Of a stretch of 64,000 bases of DNA, positions 15,613 to 24,475 are shown in pieces. Positions within the stretch are counted from its first letter, which is position 1. Each line of letters opens with the position of its first letter. The notes under the pieces are model-generated. The model ran no database searches. It worked only from the letters and a program-made list of their open reading frames with translations, and was not told the origin of the DNA. The DNA lies in contig JANLVI010000014.1 of NCBI GenBank assembly GCA_031363915.1, positions 1 to 64,000 of the forward strand. Reading direction: 5' to 3'. A program made the position numbers and the translations under genes. The stretch comes from JANLVI01 sp031363915 (GTDB lineage Bacteria; Vulcanimicrobiota; Vulcanimicrobiia; Vulcanimicrobiales; Vulcanimicrobiaceae).

Positions 15613-17679
15613 TTACCAGATCTCGCAGCGTTGCGAGGCGGGGCGAACCATCGCGGTCTTCGCATCACACGAGAACGCTTTGGCAAATTCCGGCATGTTC
15701 GAAACGGTCGCGTTGACGCGGAACGAGGGCGCCGGATGGGGATCGGTGTTTACGAGTAACTTCGTGTTTTCGGGGCGGTCGGTTTCGGCCCAGACTTGCG
15801 CCCAGCCGATGAAGAAACGCTGTTCGGCTGTGAGGCCGTCGATGGGGGCAGGGTGCGGCTTGCCTTTAAGGGAGCGTTCGTAGGCCTTGTAGGCGATCGT
15901 GAGACCGCCGAGGTCGGCGATCGCCTCGCCCTGAACGAGTTTTCCGTTTTCGTGTAGGCCCGGTAAGACGGCGTAGTTGCCGGCTTGTTTCACGATGCAG
16001 TTCGCACGCGCTGCGAACTTGACCGCGTCGCTCTTGGTCCACCAGTCGGTCAGGTTGCCGACTGCGTCGTACTGGCGGCCTTGATCGTCGAAACCGTGGC
16101 TCATCTCGTGCCCGATGACAGCACCAATCGCGCCGTAATTGATTGCATCATCGGCGTTCTCGTTGAAGAACGGCGGCTGAAGAATACCGGCCGGGAACAC
16201 GATCTCGTTGAGCTGCGGATTATAGTAGGCGTTCACGGTCGGCGGGCTCATGCCGAACGCGCCCCGGTCGAGCGGACGTCCGATCTTTGCAAGATCGCGC
16301 TTCCAGCCGAAGGCGCGGCCGCGTTCGGTGTTGGCAGCGTACGAATCGTCCCCGACGTGATAGGTCGAGTAGTCGATCCATTTTTTCGGATAGCCTATTT
16401 TCTTCGCGTAAGCGGCAAGTTTTTTCTGAGCGTATGTTTTCGTTGCGGGCGACATCCAGGCAAGCGTGCTGATGTCGTTGTTGAGCGTCGCCTGCAGATT
16501 CTCGACTAGCTCGTGCGCGCGTTTGTTTGCCGCGGGCGGAAAGGCTTTGGCAACGTAAACTTGTCCGAGCGCTTCACCCAAATACGCATCGGTCGCAGCT
16601 GTGCAGCGCTTCCAGCGCGGGCGTTGTTTTTTCGTCCCTTGCAGGACGCGTTCGTTGAAATCGAAGTTCTCATCGGCAAACGCTTTGGGTAGCGAGGACG
16701 CGTATGCATCGACCGTGTGGAAGCGCAGATACGCGCGCCAGACGGCGAGCGGTTCGTCCGCGAGCAGCGCACTCACCGTCCCCAGGTACGCCGGCTCGGC
16801 GATGTTGAGTTGCGCCATTTTCGGTGCGCCGACGGCGGAGAAGTATTCAGGCCAGTTCAGCTCGGGGGCCACGCGGCGCATCGCTGCGACCGTCGAGAGA
16901 TGGTAGCTGGCGTTCGGATCGCGCAATTGCACGTTGGTCAGTTGCGCGCGCGCAAGATTGGTCTCGAATGCGAGAATCGCTCGGGCATCGGCGGTGCTTT
17001 GCGCGATGCTTTGGCCCGAGAGATGAAGAATCTTGGTGACGTGCGCGGCATACTGTGCGCGCAGCTTGACGCTTCCCGCATCGGTTTTGGTGTAGTAATC
17101 GCGGTCGGGAAGGCCGAGGCCGCCTTGATCGATCTCGCCGATGACGCGCGTGCTGTTCTTTGCATCTTGTGCGGAACTGAAAGCGAAGACGGCGCTGACG
17201 CCCAGCGGCTGCAGGCGTTCGATCGTGCGCTGCACGGCGGCGCGCGTCTGGATGCGGTCGATCGCCGCGAGCGGTTCGGTGATGCCGCTCAGCCCATGCT
17301 TCTCGATCGCCTCCGTATTCATGCACGTCTTGTAGAACGTGCCGATTTTCTGCGTCGTCGATCCCGGCGCAGCGACCGTGTCGACCGCTGCGCTCTCGAG
17401 AATACCGTGGAGGACGGCCTGGTTTGCTTCGTACGTCGTCGAGAACCGGCCCCACGAGGAATACTCGGGTGGGATGGGGTTTTTGGCGCGCCATCCGCCG
17501 GTTGCGTACTGGAAGAAATCTTTGCACGCCGGACACCTCACGTCGAGGTTGGCGGTATCGAAAGCGGATGCGGCGAGCGGACCCGGAATGCCGGTCGCGC
17601 GCGTTGCGCTCGTGCCGGCAAATGCGAGTAGCGCGGCGGCAGAAACCGCGGCCCCAAAACGGATGAGCGATGACTGGAT
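15613..17679 (-). CDS. M13 (neprilysin-like) zinc metallopeptidase, second copy
   Basis: A paralogue of the downstream M13 gene, with HEMSHGFDDQG, GEAIADLGGLTIAYKAY, NAYYNPQLNEIVFPAG and a C-terminal CEIW. The only canonical start in frame, GTG at 17541, lies inside the conserved CPACKDFFQYATGGW segment and would remove the signal peptide. The frame continues upstream through a perfect signal peptide (SSLIRFGAAVSAAALLAFAG) to AAGGAG at 17697-17692. In that stretch the only possible starts are ACG at 17685 or ATC at 17679. I annotate 17679 (688 residues against 687 in the paralogue). A start-codon mutation or assembly error is equally possible. Confidence 0.85.
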   Translation of the reverse strand: MQSSLIRFGAAVSAAALLAFAGTSATRATGIPGPLAASAFDTANLDVRCPACKDFFQYATGGWRAKNPIPPEYSSWGRFSTTYEANQAVLHGILESAAVDTVAAPGSTTQKIGTFYKTCMNTEAIEKHGLSGITEPLAAIDRIQTRAAVQRTIERLQPLGVSAVFAFSSAQDAKNSTRVIGEIDQGGLGLPDRDYYTKTDAGSVKLRAQYAAHVTKILHLSGQSIAQSTADARAILAFETNLARAQLTNVQLRDPNASYHLSTVAAMRRVAPELNWPEYFSAVGAPKMAQLNIAEPAYLGTVSALLADEPLAVWRAYLRFHTVDAYASSLPKAFADENFDFNERVLQGTKKQRPRWKRCTAATDAYLGEALGQVYVAKAFPPAANKRAHELVENLQATLNNDISTLAWMSPATKTYAQKKLAAYAKKIGYPKKWIDYSTYHVGDDSYAANTERGRAFGWKRDLAKIGRPLDRGAFGMSPPTVNAYYNPQLNEIVFPAGILQPPFFNENADDAINYGAIGAVIGHEMSHGFDDQGRQYDAVGNLTDWWTKSDAVKFAARANCIVKQAGNYAVLPGLHENGKLVQGEAIADLGGLTIAYKAYERSLKGKPHPAPIDGLTAEQRFFIGWAQVWAETDRPENTKLLVNTDPHPAPSFRVNATVSNMPEFAKAFSCDAKTAMVRPASQRCEIW

Positions 17680-17708
17680 GCTCGTAGCGCACTCCTTAGC
17701 AAGACAAC

Positions 17709-17738
17709 AAAAAAAAGCCCGGGATCACCGGGCCTTTT
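17709..17738 (-). terminator. Terminator after the M48 peptidase gene
   Basis: On the minus strand GCCCGG and CCGGGC pair around a five-base loop. The stem extends by one G-U and several A-U pairs and ends in a run of eight U. It lies between the M48 stop (17758) and the second M13 gene. Confidence 0.88.
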
Positions 17739-17757
17739 CGTCAATCGAACGGAGGTC

Positions 17758-18561
17758 CTACCGGAGAGCGACGCGCGCTTTCGATACTGAGAGTGCGCTG
17801 GCAAGATGGAGCGGTGTCGCCGAGCCGATATCGGAATTAAAGTGGCCGTATAAGCTCGGGTTGTTGTGGAATCGAGCCTGGAGATCTTCGATGCGATGGT
17901 CGTCGGTCGGATGGTCGGAGAGCATCTCCATTGACGCGCCGCTACCCGCTTTCTCGAATTGCTGGAAGAGCCAGACCATGCCCCATGGATTAGACCCGGC
18001 CTGCGCGCACGTTTCGGCGCCTTTGAGGTCGGCTGCGGTCTCGACTTCGCGCGAGTAGTCGTTCGCCTTGAGGCCGGCAAGCACGTTGATCCCGCCGTTC
18101 ACATAACCGTTTTTCTGTCCGCCGAGCAGGACAGAGAGGATCGTCGCGCCGATCGCGAGGTTCTGATCTTTCTTCATGTTGTGCACGACGTCGTGATGGA
18201 TCGTGTGCGAGGTTTCGTGACACAGCACGCCTGCGAGTTCTTCACGGTTCTTCACGAATGTCATTAGCGAATCGGTCACGTACACGTTGCCGCCCGGAAC
18301 GGCAAAGGCGTTCGGCGATTTCTCGTGCACGAGAATGAACGTGAACGGCCGGTCGTACTGCCGGTCGGTGACGCGCTTGATTTGCGTTGCGATCGGATTG
18401 AGCGTCGAGTAATACGGCGATTGCCGGATGATCTCGCCCTTTTGCGCCAGTTCTTGATAGACTTGCTGACCGATCTGGTCTTCTTGCGGGTCGGCGAGGG
18501 CCGGGACGGCCGCCCCGAGGCACAGTGCCAGGGCTGCCAGCGTCGCGATGGTGCGTTTCAT
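17758..18561 (-). CDS. M48 family zinc metalloprotease, secreted
   Basis: A 267-residue protein with a signal peptide (about 1-23, ending ALADP) and an M48 peptidase domain. The zinc site is in LAGVLCHETSHTIHHD (HExxH) and the third ligand in YSREVETAADLKG. The upstream PGGNVYVTDSLM strand is also typical. Related periplasmic enzymes (BepA/LoiP-like) take part in outer-membrane protein quality control. There is no TPR domain here. An ideal GGAGGAATC ribosome binding site precedes the ATG. It heads a block of three exported metallopeptidases but has its own terminator. Confidence 0.93.
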   Translation of the reverse strand: MKRTIATLAALALCLGAAVPALADPQEDQIGQQVYQELAQKGEIIRQSPYYSTLNPIATQIKRVTDRQYDRPFTFILVHEKSPNAFAVPGGNVYVTDSLMTFVKNREELAGVLCHETSHTIHHDVVHNMKKDQNLAIGATILSVLLGGQKNGYVNGGINVLAGLKANDYSREVETAADLKGAETCAQAGSNPWGMVWLFQQFEKAGSGASMEMLSDHPTDDHRIEDLQARFHNNPSLYGHFNSDIGSATPLHLASALSVSKARVALR

Positions 18562-18785
18562 GATTCCTCCGGAATGGTCGTCAACGATTCGACCTCTACC
18601 CAGAAAAACGAGCGACCGCTGCGAAACGTTGGCAACCGGGCCCTAACTCTGATGTGAGAATTTGATGGGCGCGCGGTGATTCGCGTCGCGCTCGTCGAAG
18701 CCACCCCGACGCATGCATAACGGCAGGACCGCCCCAAACGACCACGGAACGCGCTCTGTCGCTCCGCTGCAACCAATGCAGTCGG

Positions 18786-18859
18786 GCGGGTGTGATGTAA
18801 TGGTAGCCTGCGACCTTCCCAAGGTTGACGCGCGGGTTCGATTCCCGCCACCCGCTCCA
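18786..18859 (+). tRNA. tRNA-Gly (anticodon CCC)
   Basis: A full cloverleaf: acceptor GCGGGTG/CACCCGC, anticodon arm CGACC-TTCCCAA-GGTTG, T arm GCGGG-TTCGATT-CCCGC, and an encoded CCA end. The anticodon reads GGG codons. Confidence 0.96.
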
Positions 18860-18895
18860 ATCGGACGTCGAGCTTACCCAACGGCGTTCTTTCTC

Positions 18896-18969
18896 GGCGA
18901 CATAGCCAAGTGGTAAGGCAGAGCTCTGCAAAAGCTCCACCCCCAGTTCGAATCTGGGTGTCGCCTCCA
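18896..18969 (+). tRNA. tRNA-Cys (anticodon GCA)
   Basis: Acceptor GGCGACA/TGTCGCC, anticodon arm GAGCT-CTGCAAA-AGCTC, T arm CCCAG-TTCGAAT-CTGGG, and an encoded CCA. It lies 36 bases after tRNA-Gly, probably in the same transcript. The following phosphatase gene begins inside its 3' end. Confidence 0.96.
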
Positions 18970-20307
18970 ATTTTTCTGCTGATCGGCGTCTTTCTCGCCG
19001 TCGCAATCGGCGGGCCGATCGTCGCCGTCCGACAGCTGGATGCCGCCGCGACCGCAGAGGTCCGCATTACGAATGCCCAAGCGGACCTCGAGTCGCTCCT
19101 GCGCGCCCAGCTCGACGAAGAGTCCTCGGTCCGCGCGGGCGGGGCTCCGGTGAGCACCTACGAGCCTGCCCCGGTGGTTTACGATCCGACGCTGGCGGCG
19201 CTCGCGTCGCTCTCGCGCGGCCTCAGCGGCGCCAAAATCGACGATGCAGCGAATCTCGTCGACGACATCCGCACCGCCCACGAGCGCTGGGAAATCGCCG
19301 CGCGCTCTGCGCCTAGTAAGGGCGACCCCTTTGGTGTGCGCCGTCGCCTCACCGAGAGTAAGCTTGAGATCGACCGTTTTACCGCGGACGTCTCGGCGCT
19401 ACGTACGCGGCTCAAAGTCGAAAACGAACGCGTGCAAATCGTCCTCAAGCGCCGGATCAATACCACGGTAGCGATCAGCGCTGCGCTCATCACGCTCTTT
19501 GCGATTTGGGCGCTCACGCTTGCGATCTCACGCGCCTCCACCGTCGCCGCGCTCGATCGGGAACACGCGATCGTTACGACGCTCCAGCGTGCGCTGCGCG
19601 CCGAGGCAACGTCTCTCGACCGCACGGAAATCGGCACGACATATATCTCTGCAACGCGCGAAGCGCTCATCGGCGGCGATCTGCTCGATACGTGGCGACT
19701 CGATGCGGATCGCGGCTACATCCTCATTGCGGACGTCAGCGGCAAAGGCATCGATGCCGCCGTCGACGGCGCCTTCGTCCAGTACGCGCTGCGGACGCTG
19801 GCAACCGACGGCGACGACCCAGCGGTGATTCTTACCCGATTCAACCGGCTCTTTGCCGAGACGATCACCAATCCGTCCACCTTCGTCGTGTTGTTCTTGG
19901 GCTTGCTCGATACGCGTGCGATGACGCTGCGCTACGCCTCTGCGGGCCATAGCGCCGCGTTCATCCGACGCGCCGATCGCATCGATTCACTCGATGTCAC
20001 CGGGCCGATCGTCGGCATCGGGCCAAACGAGCTCTATACGGCCAATACCGTAAGCCTGGCGGAGAACGAGACGATCCTGCTTGCCACCGACGGTCTGACC
20101 GAGTCGCGCGATGCGGCTGGGGACTTACTCGGGGAAGACGGTGTCCGCGATCTCTTTGCCCAAGCCAGCGACGATCCGCAGGGCATCTGCGATGCGCTCG
20201 TTGCCGAAATCCGCCAGCGCTCCGGCGGAACGATCGGCGATGACCTTGCGATTATCGCGATCAAACTTGCGCCCGTCGCGGCGAACCTCGCGCGACTGCC
20301 CATATAA
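18958..20307 (+). CDS. Membrane-bound PP2C-type (SpoIIE) phosphatase
   Basis: Two transmembrane segments (about 6-25 and 180-200) enclose an extracytoplasmic helical sensor region. The cytoplasmic C-terminal domain is a SpoIIE/RsbU-type Ser/Thr phosphatase with GGDLLD, ADVSGKGIDA, the AGHSAAF loop, LLATDGLTESRD and GDDLAII. It would dephosphorylate an anti-sigma antagonist or similar partner; none is visible nearby. The only canonical start in frame before the first membrane segment, other than far upstream, is GTG at 18958, which lies in the acceptor arm of tRNA-Cys. No separate promoter or ribosome binding site is possible there. The 5' end may have been replaced by recombination at the tRNA. 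Confidence 0.85.
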   Translation: MSPPIFLLIGVFLAVAIGGPIVAVRQLDAAATAEVRITNAQADLESLLRAQLDEESSVRAGGAPVSTYEPAPVVYDPTLAALASLSRGLSGAKIDDAANLVDDIRTAHERWEIAARSAPSKGDPFGVRRRLTESKLEIDRFTADVSALRTRLKVENERVQIVLKRRINTTVAISAALITLFAIWALTLAISRASTVAALDREHAIVTTLQRALRAEATSLDRTEIGTTYISATREALIGGDLLDTWRLDADRGYILIADVSGKGIDAAVDGAFVQYALRTLATDGDDPAVILTRFNRLFAETITNPSTFVVLFLGLLDTRAMTLRYASAGHSAAFIRRADRIDSLDVTGPIVGIGPNELYTANTVSLAENETILLATDGLTESRDAAGDLLGEDGVRDLFAQASDDPQGICDALVAEIRQRSGGTIGDDLAIIAIKLAPVAANLARLPI

Positions 20308-20345
20308 GGGGAGTCGCATACGCCGTCAAGAGCGAAGACCACCCG

Positions 20346-21119
20346 ATGCTTGCACGCCGAATCATTCCGTGCCTCGATATCAAGGATGGCCGGGTCGTCA
20401 AAGGGGTCAAATTCGTCGACCTCGCGGACGCGGGCGATCCGGTCGAACTCGCGCGGCGCTACGAGGCCGAAGGCGCTGACGAACTGGTGTTCCTGGACAT
20501 CACGGCGACCGTCGAAGGCCGCCAAGCGACGCTTGCCGTGATCGAAGCGGTGGCCGCCGAACTGACGATTCCTTTCGCCGTCGGCGGCGGTGTGCGGCGC
20601 GTGAGCGACCTCAGCGATCTGCTGCGCGCGGGGTGCGATAAAGTCAGTTTGAATAGCGCGGCCGTTCGCGATCCGGAGTTGGTGCGCGCGGCCGCGCAGG
20701 TTGTTGGCAGTCAATGTGTCGTCGTTGCGATCGACGCACGCGCCTCGAGCGATGGCTACGAAGTTGTCATCGACGGCGGCTGCACGCCGACCGGCCTTGA
20801 TGCCGTCGCGTGGGCGCGTGAAGTCCAGCAGTTGGGCGCGGGCGAGCTGCTCGTGACGAGCATCGATCGCGACGGCACGAAATCCGGCTTCGATTTGCCG
20901 ATGCTGCGTGCGATTCGCGACGCAGTCGATCTGCCGATCATCGCATCGGGCGGAGCGGGGACGATCGCGGATTTTGCCGATGCGTTTCTGATCGCCGATG
21001 CCGATGCGGCCCTAGCCGCTTCGCTCTTTCACTTCGGCGAACTGCGCATCGAAACGCTCAAAGAAGCGCTGCGCGAACGCGGAATCGCGATTCGTCCCGC
21101 CGTAACGACGGTGGTATGA
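20346..21119 (+). CDS. hisF: Imidazole glycerol phosphate synthase subunit HisF
   Basis: A 257-residue TIM barrel that, with HisH, makes imidazole glycerol phosphate and AICAR in histidine synthesis. The catalytic Asp11 is in IPCLDIKDGRVVKGVKF and the second aspartate in VVVAIDARAS. Phosphate-binding loops are visible in AVGGGVRRVSD, SIDRDGTKSGFDL and IASGGAGTIADF. Its stop overlaps the next gene's ATG (ATGA). No other his genes besides hisIE are in the window. Confidence 0.98.
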   Translation: MLARRIIPCLDIKDGRVVKGVKFVDLADAGDPVELARRYEAEGADELVFLDITATVEGRQATLAVIEAVAAELTIPFAVGGGVRRVSDLSDLLRAGCDKVSLNSAAVRDPELVRAAAQVVGSQCVVVAIDARASSDGYEVVIDGGCTPTGLDAVAWAREVQQLGAGELLVTSIDRDGTKSGFDLPMLRAIRDAVDLPIIASGGAGTIADFADAFLIADADAALAASLFHFGELRIETLKEALRERGIAIRPAVTTVV

Positions 21120-21751
21120 ACCAACCCATCGCGTTCGGTCCCGACGGCCTGGTGCCGGTGATCATCCTCGACGATGCCTCGGGCGACGTGCTCACCCTCG
21201 CCTATGCCAATGCCGAAGCGCTTGATAAGACGCGTGCGACGAAATCCACCTGGTTATATTCGCGCTCGCGCAGAGCGCTCTGGAACAAAGGCGAGACCTC
21301 CGGTCACACCCAGCAAGTCGTGTCGATTGCGACCGACTGCGATAACGACGCGGTGATTTACCGCGTCGTTGCGAACGGTCCCGCGTGCCATACCGGCGCT
21401 CGTTCGTGTTTCTCGACACCGGTCGGGCTGGTCGCAGGTGCCGCCGCAACCCTGCCGCGTTTTCCCGTTGCGATGGAACGCCTGGCGGCGACGATTCATG
21501 CACGTCGCGACGCGAGTCCCGAGTCGAGCTACACCGCAAAACTGCTCGCCGGCGGCGTCGATCGCATCGGTAAAAAAATCGGTGAAGAGGCAACCGAGGT
21601 CGTCATCGCTGCAAAAAACGACGACGTGAACGAACTCGTTTGGGAAACCTCGGACTTGCTCTACCATCTGCTCGTGATGATGGAGTCGCGCGGCATCTCG
21701 CTCGATACCGTTGGAGCCGAATTAGCACGAAGAGCCTCAGCGGCGGGTTAA
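21116..21751 (+). CDS. hisI: Bifunctional phosphoribosyl-AMP cyclohydrolase / phosphoribosyl-ATP pyrophosphatase
   Basis: A 211-residue HisIE fusion catalysing the second and third steps of histidine synthesis. The N-terminal HisI domain (about 1-110) has the zinc and metal residues in TDCDNDAV and CHTGARSCF. The C-terminal HisE domain (about 120-205) has SYTAKLLAGGVDRIGKKIGEEATE and the NELVWETSDLLYHLLVMM helix. It is coupled to hisF by an ATGA overlap. Confidence 0.97.
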   Translation: MNQPIAFGPDGLVPVIILDDASGDVLTLAYANAEALDKTRATKSTWLYSRSRRALWNKGETSGHTQQVVSIATDCDNDAVIYRVVANGPACHTGARSCFSTPVGLVAGAAATLPRFPVAMERLAATIHARRDASPESSYTAKLLAGGVDRIGKKIGEEATEVVIAAKNDDVNELVWETSDLLYHLLVMMESRGISLDTVGAELARRASAAG

Positions 21752-23781
21752 CGGCGCTTGCCGGTGTCGGCCCCGAGCTTGCGAAGAAATTCGCGGAGCT
21801 CGATTTACATACGCCCGACGATCTGCTCAGTTACATCCCGCGAGCGTACAAAGACTGGCGCACGCCGATGCCGATCGCGAGCCTTCACGCGCTCGATGAG
21901 GGCGACGCGGTGGTCGTGGGTCACCTCGCTCGCGTGCGCGAACGGCAAGGAAAATTCCCGCTCGTCTCCGCCGAGCTCGTCGACGAGTCGGGCTCGATTA
22001 CCGCGAACTGGTTCGGCCGCCGCCATCTCTTCGGCAAACTCTCGGGCGGCGAACGCGTCTTCGCGACCGGTCGCGTCGCGCGCAAGGGACTGCTGACTTC
22101 CCTCAACGTGATGACGCACAAGTTGTTGCGCGACGATGAGCCGTACGTCGGCGAGATCGTGCCCGTGTACGGCGCGACCAAAGACTTGCCGTCGCGCCAG
22201 ATCCGCACGATCCTCACGAAGAACCTCGACGCACTTATCGAGCGTCGCCGGGACGTGCTGCCTAAGGTAATCGTCAAGCGCTTCGATTTCCCGCCGCTTG
22301 CGGAGGCGTGGCGCTCGGTCCACGCGCCCCGCGAGCCCGAGAGTGTCGCACGCGGCCGCCGCCGGATCGTGTTCGAGGAATTTTTCGGCATCGCGCTCGC
22401 CGCGGCGATCAAACGCGCGCGCCGCGCAGCCGCCGGCGGCGCCGACGCACTTACCGCGCCGCCCGATTTGTGGCAGACGTTCGCAGCGGAACTGCCGTTC
22501 GCGCCGACCGGCGCGCAGAAGAGCGTCATCGAACAGATTTGGGCCGACATGGCGCGCACCGCGCCGATGAACCGGCTCTTGCAGGGCGACGTCGGCAGCG
22601 GTAAAACACTCGTCGCCGCGGCTGCCGTCGTGCTCGCGGCGCGTCACGGCGTGCAGACGGCGCTTATGGCGCCGACCGAGATTCTCGCATCACAGCACGC
22701 AAAGAAACTCGCGCCGCTGCTCTTGCCCTTTGGAATCACCGTCGAAGCGGTCTTCGGGAGTATGGGTGCGCGCGAGCGGCGGCGCGCAGAAGACCGCATC
22801 GCAAGCGGTGAGGCGATGCTCGCCGTCGGCACGCACGCGTTGCTTACGGAGTCCGTCACCTTCAAAAAGATGGGGCTGGCAATCATCGACGAGCAGCACC
22901 GCTTCGGCGTCGCCCAGCGTGCGCGACTGCGCGGTAAGAGTGAGGCACCGCATACGCTCTACATGACGGCAACCCCGATTCCGCGCACGCTCGCGCAGAC
23001 GAAATACGCCGATCTCGACCTTTCGATCATCGACGAATTGCCGCCGGGCCGCACGCCGATCGAAACGTACGTGCTTCGCGAGAGCCGGAAAGCCCAAGCC
23101 TACGCGTTCGTGCGCAAAAATATCGAACTTGGGCGCCAAGCCTACGTCGTCGCACCTGCAATCGAAGAGAGCGAATCCGCGCTCACCTCGGCGCTCAAAG
23201 AGGCAGAACACATCCGCACGCGTGTGTTCCCCGATCTGCGCGTCGAAGTGCTGCACGGGAAGATGCCCACGCGCGAAAAAGATCGCGTGATGGGTGCGTT
23301 TACGGCGGGCGACGCCGACGTGCTCGTCGCGACGACGGTCGTCGAGGTTGGCGTCGACGTTCCCAACGCGTCGGTGATGGTGATCCTCGATGCGAACCGA
23401 TACGGTCTCGCACAACTACACCAATTGCGCGGCCGCGTCGGTCGCGGTGTCGAGCGTTCGTTTTGCATTCTCGTCGCACCCGACGACGTTGGTGAAGTCG
23501 AGCGGCTCTCGATTTTGGCGGAGACGACCGACGGATTTAAGATCGCCGAAGAAGATTTGCGGATTCGTCGCGAAGGGGAATTCGCTGGAACGGCGCAGGC
23601 TGGGGTTGCCGGAAGCACGGTCGGCAATATCGTCCAGGATTTCGAACTCTACATGAAAGCAAAAGCGGAAGCCGATGCGATCCTCAGTCGCGATCCCGAA
23701 CTGCAGGAAGACGAGAACCGGCATCTGCTCGAACTCGTCGACTCCGTCGCAACCGCGCGCGCGATTCTCGTGACGTCATGA
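21640..23781 (+). CDS. recG: ATP-dependent DNA helicase RecG
   Basis: A fork-regression helicase acting at stalled replication forks and Holliday junctions. The wedge/OB domain covers about residues 70-170, followed by the two RecA-like lobes. Visible motifs are LLQGDVGSGKT (Walker A), IIDEQHRFG (DExH), TATPIPRTLA, ATTVVEVGVDVPNA and QLRGRVGRG. The only canonical start in frame is ATG 21640, overlapping hisI by 112 bases and adding about 27 residues unlike the family. Similarity starts near SLSGGLTALAGVGPELAKKF, so an ATT start at 21721 (686 residues) fits better biologically. The C-terminus overlaps the next gene by ATGA. Confidence 0.93.
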   Translation: MGNLGLALPSARDDGVARHLARYRWSRISTKSLSGGLTALAGVGPELAKKFAELDLHTPDDLLSYIPRAYKDWRTPMPIASLHALDEGDAVVVGHLARVRERQGKFPLVSAELVDESGSITANWFGRRHLFGKLSGGERVFATGRVARKGLLTSLNVMTHKLLRDDEPYVGEIVPVYGATKDLPSRQIRTILTKNLDALIERRRDVLPKVIVKRFDFPPLAEAWRSVHAPREPESVARGRRRIVFEEFFGIALAAAIKRARRAAAGGADALTAPPDLWQTFAAELPFAPTGAQKSVIEQIWADMARTAPMNRLLQGDVGSGKTLVAAAAVVLAARHGVQTALMAPTEILASQHAKKLAPLLLPFGITVEAVFGSMGARERRRAEDRIASGEAMLAVGTHALLTESVTFKKMGLAIIDEQHRFGVAQRARLRGKSEAPHTLYMTATPIPRTLAQTKYADLDLSIIDELPPGRTPIETYVLRESRKAQAYAFVRKNIELGRQAYVVAPAIEESESALTSALKEAEHIRTRVFPDLRVEVLHGKMPTREKDRVMGAFTAGDADVLVATTVVEVGVDVPNASVMVILDANRYGLAQLHQLRGRVGRGVERSFCILVAPDDVGEVERLSILAETTDGFKIAEEDLRIRREGEFAGTAQAGVAGSTVGNIVQDFELYMKAKAEADAILSRDPELQEDENRHLLELVDSVATARAILVTS

Positions 23782-24470
23782 TCTCGGTCGGTTTTGATTT
23801 CGACCATACGCTTGGAATCGACAACGGTCTGGAGTGCAAAGCGGTGCTGGCCCTTGCAGCGGACCTCGGCCTTCACCTCGATGACGACGCGGTCAAACCC
23901 GCGATCGAGTCGCTCTTGCACGATTTCCGCGAAGGCACGACACCGCTTGCCCGATCGCTGCCGGCGTTTTTCGCCGCGCACGGTCTGGTAAATGCGGACG
24001 GGAATATCGAGGTGCGCTGGCGCGAGCATGCACTCGCGCTCGTGGACCGGCTCGTCGAACCGCTTCCCGGTGCGCGCGAACTCTTGCGGTCGCTCGCGGA
24101 GCGCGGCATTCCCGTCGCGGTGTTGACCAACGGCTGGAGTCCGTTGCAAGAAGCCAAGCTCGCCAAGATCGGCTATTCGGGTTCGATTCTCGTGAGCGCT
24201 ACGATCGGTCGTGCAAAACCGGACGGGCGGGCCTTCGATCTCTTGGCGCGCGCCTTGAACGCACCGCTCGCGGCATGTTGGTATATCGGCGACACACCGA
24301 CGGTCGACGTCGTGGGTGCGCGCGATGCGGGGATGCATGGCGTCTGGTTCGATTGGGAAGGCCATCCGTGGCCTCCCGGCGTTTCGCTGCCCGAAGCGCG
24401 GATCGAACGCCTTCCCGACTTTCTCGAGCTGATTCCAGGGAGCGAGACCGCCGCGGAGAATTTGCGATAG
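23778..24470 (+). CDS. HAD family hydrolase
   Basis: A 230-residue phosphatase of the haloacid dehalogenase superfamily, coupled to recG by an ATGA overlap. Motif I is FDFDHTLG, with the nucleophile Asp and acid/base Asp. Motif II is the threonine of VLTNGWSP, motif III the lysine of GRAKPDGRAF and motif IV GDTPTVDVVGARDAGM. The cap is helical (about 20-90), as in subclass IA enzymes such as phosphoglycolate phosphatase. The substrate cannot be read from the sequence. A phosphoglycolate role is conceivable given the glyoxylate genes elsewhere, but nothing links them directly. Confidence 0.88.
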   Translation: MISVGFDFDHTLGIDNGLECKAVLALAADLGLHLDDDAVKPAIESLLHDFREGTTPLARSLPAFFAAHGLVNADGNIEVRWREHALALVDRLVEPLPGARELLRSLAERGIPVAVLTNGWSPLQEAKLAKIGYSGSILVSATIGRAKPDGRAFDLLARALNAPLAACWYIGDTPTVDVVGARDAGMHGVWFDWEGHPWPPGVSLPEARIERLPDFLELIPGSETAAENLR

Positions 24471-24475
24471 ATCGA

